Source: Anaerolineales bacterium HSG24
GTDB taxonomy: Bacteria > Chloroflexota > Anaerolineae > 4572-78 > J111
Reading direction: 5' to 3'
NCBI GenBank assembly: GCA_030377895.1
Contig: JAUCGB010000021.1
Coordinates: 1 to 46,544, forward strand
Length of the DNA stretch: 46,544 nt
The first letter of the stretch is position 1. Every line of letters starts with the position of its first letter. The position numbers were made by a program, and so were the translations under genes. Positions 41,210-46,544 of this stretch are shown piece after piece. The notes below the pieces were generated by a model. It saw nothing but the letters and a program-made list of their open reading frames with translations. It was not told where the DNA came from and searched no databases.

Positions 41210-41343
41210 CTTAGTACCCGACAGAAATTTAATCTGAACTAATTAACACAGAGATTCACAGAGATTCACAGAGAAAAAACGAATTATTTTTCCTCTGTGT
41301 TCCTGTTTTAGCCTTTCCTAAACTACTTTGTCGGGTAGCAAGA
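41210..41343. mobile_element. R3 element, copy C (shortened)
   Basis: The left end TTAGTACCCGACAGAAA and the right end TTTGTCGGGTAGCAAGA match copies A and B. It has fewer CACAGAG units than the others (134 bases in all), as expected if unit number changes by slippage. Confidence 0.75.
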
Positions 41344-41378
41344 TGCGAGATGATTTGGAGTTGGATTGAACGGCCAAC

Positions 41379-41415
41379 AAAAAAGAGGCCGACCATGCGG
41401 GTCAGCCTCTTTTTG
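41379..41415 (-). terminator. Terminator after the LVIVD metalloprotease gene
   Basis: AAAAAGAGGC and GCCTCTTTTT, extended by GACC/GGGTC, form a stable stem with a short ATGC loop, flanked by A- and T-runs. It lies about 20 bases past the stop codon at 41435. Confidence 0.9.
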
Positions 41416-41434
41416 ATTCTGTGTTCAGGTGGAG

Positions 41435-44400
41435 TTATTTGGTGATGATGGGAAGATAGGTGTTGATGGCCGAACTTGCCACCCGAATCAAGCCAGCACG
41501 AGTGATACTGTCTTCGCCATCGGTTCCGCTGACGGTCAGGGTGACATTGTAGAGGCCGCTGGTAGTGAAGGTGTGCGTCGGATTCTGGTCTGTACTGCTT
41601 GCGCCATCGCCAAAGTTCCATGCCCATGCGGTGATTGTGCCGATGGAGTTGTCGGTGAACTGGTAACTGTCGGCCACACCATCGGCCATTGTTGTCACCT
41701 CGTAACGAGCGACGGGGCCGGTTTTGGCGTTGATGCTGACCGTATCGACCATGTGTGGGGCTTGGCTGATGGTGGCTTTTATGGTCAGTCGCGCCTCCGT
41801 GGCACTGGTTGGGTTGGCGGGGACGGTTAGGGTCAGGGGCAGGCTTTGCTGACTATTGGGGGGCAGGGTGACCTGTGTCGGCAAACGGCTCAGGTCAAAC
41901 CAACTGTTTTGGCTGGCTGTGTAGACCAAATCAACGGTGACGGTCAGCCGTCCGGTGTTGGAGATGGTCACGGGTAGGGCTTGATTGTCGCCCCACTGAG
42001 CCAGTTTGTCGGCCTGTCCGATTAGTTGAATCTCATACGGGGCGGTGTAGAGCAGGCTGTCCTCCTCTTGAGTCAGTTCATCCTCCACGTCCTCGCCCGT
42101 TTGCCGATTGGCCTTGTTGGCTCCAATCAGGCCGCCGTCAAACTGAATGTTGGCCCAATCGTCATGGCTGGTAAACTGCTCCAACTCGGTGTTGGGTGTT
42201 CCGATTCGACGGTCGTTGATACTGTTTTGCACGTCACTGTTAAGGTTGCCCGAACAGTCCCAATCAATTGGCTGATTGAGGGTTGGCACATCGACCGAAC
42301 ACCAGATTTGCTGGCTGGTCTCAGATTGATAACAGGCCGCGCCCTCTGACACGTTGCTAATGTTGACCCGCCACCAAACGATCTCATCAACAACTTTTCC
42401 ATTGCCGACGATGGGTAAGGTACTGCTGGCGTTAAGCCGACAGTAGTAGCGAGTGCCGTATCCGGCAAAGGGGCCGCCACTGTTGAGGCCGGTAAACTCG
42501 TTGAGGTTGGCCTCATCCAAGGACGGAAGCGCGGCGCGGGTATAGTCAAAAAAGCCACCCTGCCCGTTGACCAGCAACCCCTTGGTTTGGAAGGTGTAGT
42601 TCATGATGCTCAGATAGTTGGGCTTGGCGTTGATTCCATCATCACCACCATGATGCAGGTTGAGGTTGTGCCCCAACTCGTGCATAAAGGTACCGGCTTG
42701 CTCGTTGACTGTGCCGACCAGACTGTTCCAGCCTCCAAAGCTGACCACCAAACGGTCTCCGGGACGGCTGGCAATGCCGCTGGTTCCGCCCGACCTGTCG
42801 GCTCCCAACTTATGAGCAAAGATGGTGTAGTGGAATATCGGGCTACGCGCCGCGTCGAAATAGTGTTGGGTGTCTCGATATTGATTAAAGCCCGACCAGT
42901 CCCATTTTGAGCCGGTTGGTTGCAGATACGTCTTAAAGGGTAACTCATCGGCTCGACTGAGATTGTCCCACGTTGCGCCGGTTTGGGGGTTCATGACCGC
43001 TTTCTCGCCGTAATCGACATGCAGGCTGATGCCGGTTGAGCCGTCGGGGTTGCTGACGGGCGCGTTGGCAAAGGCTGACACGACTTTGTTGATGGCCTCG
43101 CTTTTGGGTTCATGCCTCAAGCCACCCGGCTCGACCATGTAATCAATCTCGACAAAGATGTCTTTGCGATTGGGGTCTGCGCCCATGGCTGGCAGGTTTA
43201 CGTCAATCGTGCCGTCACCATCATGGTCGTACCCCTCGGTTTCCCACACGTCGGGCAGTGCGTCGCCGTCGGTGTCACGGCTCAAATCGGGCATGACCGA
43301 CGGCTCGGCGGTGGGCGAGGGGGTGACTGTGGGTGTGGGGGTATGGGTTGGTAAAGGGGTGGCGCTTGGCGTGGCCGTGTGGGTCGGGGTGGGAGTCGGC
43401 ACATCCTTAACCGTCACCACCACCGGAATCTCCGCCGCCCCACCATTGCTACTAATGTTGATGGTCGCGCTATACGTTCCGGCGGTTAATGCTGACGGGT
43501 CAACCGAGACCTTCAAGGTCTGGTTTTGACCTTGAAGATCTGTCACCGTCAACCACTCCGCCGAACTTTCCGCCGTCCAACTCAACACGCCCGTGCCCGT
43601 ATTGCTGATGTTGACCGTTTGGCTAATCGGTGCGTCTCCGGCGGTGAGATTATAGGCCAGCGACATGGGGCTGACTGTCAAGACTGGCTTGGTCGGCACA
43701 GTGAGCGTAACCGGCACGGTATAAGGGCTGTTGCTGACCCCGTCGCCGCTGAGGATGATACTGGCGGTGTAGATTCCGGGAGCCATGTCCGCACTGTTGG
43801 CCGAGACGGTCAGGGTGCTGGGGGCGGTGCCAGAGAGGGGGGCGAGGGTGAGCCATGTGGGGACGGTGGCTGTCCAGTTGAAACTACCGAGTCCGGCGTT
43901 GGTGATGGTTAGGGTTTGGGTCATGTCGGGGGTTAGGGTGAGGGCGGTGGGGGTGGTGGAGATGGTCGATTTTTGGCGGAGGATGACGAGGCCACCGTCG
44001 TCATCAACTACGTAGACATAATTGTCTCTGACGGTCACATGTTCAGCAGAACCGGGGGTATTGTAGCGAGTAATTAAAGTTGGACTGGTTGGACCACTAA
44101 TGTTGAGCAGATGTAATCCTCTACCTGCGTCCGTTGCGTAGGCATAATTGCCATTGATTGTCACATAAGGACGACTGCTACCACCGAAATCGTAAGATAC
44201 GTAACTGCCGATATCGTAATTACTAACCAAAATAGGATTGGTTAGATCGCTAACATCAATCACTTGTAAAACATTACCACTGTAACTTTGAGTAGCTACA
44301 TAAACATAACCATCTTTAACTGCCACACTGTAAGCCTCGTCTGGAGTATCATAGCTACCAACAAGTATGGGATTGGTCGGAACACTGATGTCGATGATCT

Positions 44401-46006
44401 GTAGACCGCTTTTATAGACCGCCAAATAAGCGTAAGTTTCACTAATTACCACTCCATAAACACGGTCAGGTGCATTGTAAGTACTGACTAGATTAGTAGT
44501 TGTGGGATCACTAATGTCGATGATTTGTAGGAAGCCACTTGTCCCAACAGCATAGAGATAACTGTCACTGATTGCCATATCATCGGAGGAATGGACACTC
44601 TTGTCTTTACCAATTAGAGTGGGTTTGGTTCGGTTACTAATGTCAAATATTTCTAGTCCATTAAAAGTTGACATATAGGCATAACTATCACTGATGACTA
44701 CCCCATCAACAAAGGAGGTGTCACTATTGTGGCTACCTGCTAGAGAGGGATTGATTGGTTCATTGAGGTTGATAATCCCTAAACCGCTATTAATACCCCC
44801 ACTTTCTGTGACATAAGCATAACTATCACTAACTGTTACATCTATAAGACTATTTAGCGTATCGTACTTTCCCGCGAGTGTTGGAGTGACCGAGTTACTA
44901 ACATTGATTATGTGCAACCAACTTCGTGAGTCTGCTACATAGACATAATTACCACTGATTGCTACTGTTACATCAACATTATCACCATTAACATTGGTGG
45001 GAATATCGTAACGACCAATTAGAGTGGGATTGGTTGGGTCACTGATATCGATTATCCCTAGTACCCCCCATGTAAAACCTAATAAATAGGCATAATTACC
45101 ACTGACCGTCACCCCGTAAGCCTCAAGATTATCATCATAACTACCAACTAGAGTGGGGTTGGCTGGATCAGTGATATTGATAATTTTTAACCCGTTCCCA
45201 TGATCAGCAATATAGGCATAATTGCCATTGACTGTCACATCATTGACATTACCGGGAACGTCGTAACGACTCGCTAGAGTAGGGTTGGCCGGGTCACTGA
45301 TGTCAACGATTTTTAAGCCTGCTGTGTGTCCCCAATCAACAATATAAGCATAGTTACCACTGATTCTCACTTTTTTAGCTATGTTGTCCACATCGTAACT
45401 ACCAACGAGAGTGGGCTTGGTTGGGTCACTGATATTGATTATCTGTAGCCCATTTTTACGGTCTGCATTTCTATGGTTGGCGATGTAGGCATAATTTCCA
45501 TTGACCGCCACTCCTCTCGCTCTACCAGCAGTATCGTAACGGCCAACGAAAGTGGGCTTAGTCGGGTCACTGATGTTGAGGATTTGTAAACCGCCATCAG
45601 TATCATTCGCGATATAAGCATACTCGCCATGCACAGTAATGTCGTTGACGATACCGGGTAATACGTCCGATTTCCCTACTTCTACGGGGTGGGTCGGGTT
45701 ACTAACATCTAAAATCACCAAACGTGGCCCAACACCAATGTAGGCATAATTTCCTTCCACAAACACCGCTTTAGTCGGCCCCCCAATCTGCCCGACCAAC
45801 TCCAGATTGTCCGAAGTTGGCTCTTGGGCATGAGCGGTGGGGGTATTTGCCAACGCCGTTAGGCTCAGTAGAATCAGGGTTACAGCGAAGGTTGCTACTT
45901 TGATAGTTTTCATGGTAATACTCCTTTGTTTTGCCAACGCCGTCATGCTCAGTAGAATTTGAGTGATGGCGAAGGTTGTTAGTTTGATAAGTGATTTGAG
46001 TTTCAT
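41435..46006 (-). CDS. Secreted LVIVD-propeller metalloprotease-like protein with BACON and PKD domains
   Basis: The 1523-residue protein begins with two tandem signal peptides (1-26 and 32-61). Residues about 70-675 hold 14 LVIVD-type repeats of about 43 residues (pattern NGNYAYIA...GLQIINISDPTKPTLVGSYD), enough for two seven-bladed propellers. Then come two BACON-like domains (about 680-865), a TPTPT linker (about 870-900), a DTDGDALPDVWE calcium-binding-like stretch, and a metzincin-like zinc site HELGHNLNLHH at 1109-1119 with a SIMNY Met-turn. In the canonical HExxHxxGxxH the Gly is Asn here. A CARDB-like segment and a PKD domain (about 1435-1510) precede the C-terminal YLPIITK, a tail common in Chloroflexota secreted proteins. 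A second ATG at 45913 has its own strong AAAGGAG site and probably is the original start. Confidence 0.85.
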   Translation of the reverse strand: MKLKSLIKLTTFAITQILLSMTALAKQRSITMKTIKVATFAVTLILLSLTALANTPTAHAQEPTSDNLELVGQIGGPTKAVFVEGNYAYIGVGPRLVILDVSNPTHPVEVGKSDVLPGIVNDITVHGEYAYIANDTDGGLQILNISDPTKPTFVGRYDTAGRARGVAVNGNYAYIANHRNADRKNGLQIINISDPTKPTLVGSYDVDNIAKKVRISGNYAYIVDWGHTAGLKIVDISDPANPTLASRYDVPGNVNDVTVNGNYAYIADHGNGLKIINITDPANPTLVGSYDDNLEAYGVTVSGNYAYLLGFTWGVLGIIDISDPTNPTLIGRYDIPTNVNGDNVDVTVAISGNYVYVADSRSWLHIINVSNSVTPTLAGKYDTLNSLIDVTVSDSYAYVTESGGINSGLGIINLNEPINPSLAGSHNSDTSFVDGVVISDSYAYMSTFNGLEIFDISNRTKPTLIGKDKSVHSSDDMAISDSYLYAVGTSGFLQIIDISDPTTTNLVSTYNAPDRVYGVVISETYAYLAVYKSGLQIIDISVPTNPILVGSYDTPDEAYSVAVKDGYVYVATQSYSGNVLQVIDVSDLTNPILVSNYDIGSYVSYDFGGSSRPYVTINGNYAYATDAGRGLHLLNISGPTSPTLITRYNTPGSAEHVTVRDNYVYVVDDDGGLVILRQKSTISTTPTALTLTPDMTQTLTITNAGLGSFNWTATVPTWLTLAPLSGTAPSTLTVSANSADMAPGIYTASIILSGDGVSNSPYTVPVTLTVPTKPVLTVSPMSLAYNLTAGDAPISQTVNISNTGTGVLSWTAESSAEWLTVTDLQGQNQTLKVSVDPSALTAGTYSATINISSNGGAAEIPVVVTVKDVPTPTPTHTATPSATPLPTHTPTPTVTPSPTAEPSVMPDLSRDTDGDALPDVWETEGYDHDGDGTIDVNLPAMGADPNRKDIFVEIDYMVEPGGLRHEPKSEAINKVVSAFANAPVSNPDGSTGISLHVDYGEKAVMNPQTGATWDNLSRADELPFKTYLQPTGSKWDWSGFNQYRDTQHYFDAARSPIFHYTIFAHKLGADRSGGTSGIASRPGDRLVVSFGGWNSLVGTVNEQAGTFMHELGHNLNLHHGGDDGINAKPNYLSIMNYTFQTKGLLVNGQGGFFDYTRAALPSLDEANLNEFTGLNSGGPFAGYGTRYYCRLNASSTLPIVGNGKVVDEIVWWRVNISNVSEGAACYQSETSQQIWCSVDVPTLNQPIDWDCSGNLNSDVQNSINDRRIGTPNTELEQFTSHDDWANIQFDGGLIGANKANRQTGEDVEDELTQEEDSLLYTAPYEIQLIGQADKLAQWGDNQALPVTISNTGRLTVTVDLVYTASQNSWFDLSRLPTQVTLPPNSQQSLPLTLTVPANPTSATEARLTIKATISQAPHMVDTVSINAKTGPVARYEVTTMADGVADSYQFTDNSIGTITAWAWNFGDGASSTDQNPTHTFTTSGLYNVTLTVSGTDGEDSITRAGLIRVASSAINTYLPIITK

Positions 46007-46042
46007 AACAAAAATCTCCTTTTTATATTTACATAAACTAAG

Positions 46043-46537
46043 TTATTCCCAAGTTTCGCCAACTGTTTGCCATAAAGCTTGGCGAATTAGATTATCATTT
46101 AAGCGAAGCCCAACGGTCTGTAAAGAACGTATCACCTCAGCCGCCGAGGAGATAATTCCGTTCTGTTTGGCTAATAAAATCACTGCTAATGTTCCCTTGA
46201 CTGACAAACTGAAACTACGGGCACATTTACGAGCCGCGGCATCGTCTAAGATAGCTGTCCAATCTTTATTGTGCAAAACAAAGGATAACACAGCCGTTTC
46301 CCCGGCACCTAAATCCCAGGCCAAAATTTCCGGTGGGGGCAGTGGCGTATCAATCACTGTAAATCGGTTTGTGGTTAGTAACTGCTTGGCTGGATCGTTG
46401 GCAGGCCCAGCATTAATTTCTGTCACCACTGCACGAGGTATCGCCAATTCATTTGTAAGTAACAGGGGTAACTCTGCTTGTCCAACCTTAGCCAACACAA
46501 TGAGGGGTGAAGCGTTCAATATCCAACGTTTACTCAT
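46043..46537 (-). CDS. DUF3368 PIN-like toxin
   Basis: The 164-residue protein matches DUF3368: LNASPLIVLAKVGQAELP at the start with the PIN-type acidic Asp lost or replaced by Asn8, then VVTEINAGPANDPA, WDLGAGETAVLSFVL with the Glu, and AILDDAAARKCARS with two Asp. PIN-like proteins are usually RNases and toxins of VapC type. The antitoxin is generally a UPF0175 protein encoded just upstream, which would lie beyond the right edge of the window; the UPF0175 gene at 7261 is 39 kb away. The C-terminal helices GTLAVILLAKQNGII fit the family. Confidence 0.88.
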   Translation of the reverse strand: MSKRWILNASPLIVLAKVGQAELPLLLTNELAIPRAVVTEINAGPANDPAKQLLTTNRFTVIDTPLPPPEILAWDLGAGETAVLSFVLHNKDWTAILDDAAARKCARSFSLSVKGTLAVILLAKQNGIISSAAEVIRSLQTVGLRLNDNLIRQALWQTVGETWE

Positions 46538-46544
46538 TCGTTAC

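Noticed and set aside
43950..45750. Regular repeats on the plus strand, considered as a CRISPR array
   Set aside because: The period of about 130 bases and its variation follow the LVIVD protein repeats on the minus strand; there are no short identical repeats with unique spacers.

Overview
The window looks like a chromosomal stretch of an uncultured Chloroflexota-type bacterium. This is an inference from several things together: secreted proteins with a C-terminal YLPIITK-like tail, PT-rich linkers, a split radical-SAM pair (TIGR03960/TIGR03936 type), CpsB/CpsD-type exopolysaccharide regulators, and intergenic DNA full of small palindromic elements. No rRNA or tRNA was seen to confirm it. 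Nearly every position with no gene carries short repeats; I could sort most of them into four recurrent families (R1-R4), one with clear target-site duplications.

Layout. 1-2073 (minus strand): a trypsin-like protease fused to a STAND/AAA ATPase, next to a trypsin-co-occurring (Trypco1-like) protein, resembling a conflict/defence module. 2453-3451: trpS. 3811-7605 (minus): a likely operon of a UPF0175 antitoxin-like protein, a Septu-like (PtuA) ATPase, a PtuB-like HNH nuclease and two unknown proteins, one membrane-anchored. 7733-10029 (minus): an orphan D12 adenine methyltransferase coupled to trpB. 10854-14436 (minus): a serine-biosynthesis block with two tandem SerA paralogues (one full-length with an altered pocket, one with a normal pocket but no regulatory domains) and a SerB-like phosphatase. 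15152-16060: a lone coiled-coil gene between two copies of repeat R2.

16170-19566 (minus): first polysaccharide block (Gfo/Idh/MocA dehydrogenase, hexapeptide acetyltransferase, sugar transferase, degenerate GGDEF membrane protein). 20264-22552 (plus): Nudix hydrolase, DUF2344 protein, and a secreted protein with an LPASG sorting-like tail. 22648-25211 (minus): small membrane protein, HflX (probably starting at ATT), biotin ligase. 25386: HIT protein. 26248-27529 (minus): ECF sigma factor and membrane partner. 27871: lone Phd/YefM-type antitoxin. 28413: lepA. 30392-33290 (plus): second polysaccharide block (two Wzz-like proteins, BY-kinase with a degenerate P-loop, CpsB phosphatase). 33407-34595: XisH remnant, XisI, and a small-gene pair that looks like a toxin-antitoxin pair. 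34705-37525: nucleotidyltransferase and B12-type radical SAM protein. 37671: roadblock protein. 38663-41062: GT39-like glycosyltransferase. 41435-46006: a 1523-residue secreted LVIVD-propeller metalloprotease with a duplicated signal peptide. 46043-46537: DUF3368 PIN-like toxin.

The polysaccharide genes, sugar-nucleotide gene, GT39 and the secreted proteins suggest a cell-surface or sheath-building organism; the protease-ATPase, Septu-like, XisHI and antitoxin genes are accessory. All family assignments come from reading motifs, not from a database search.
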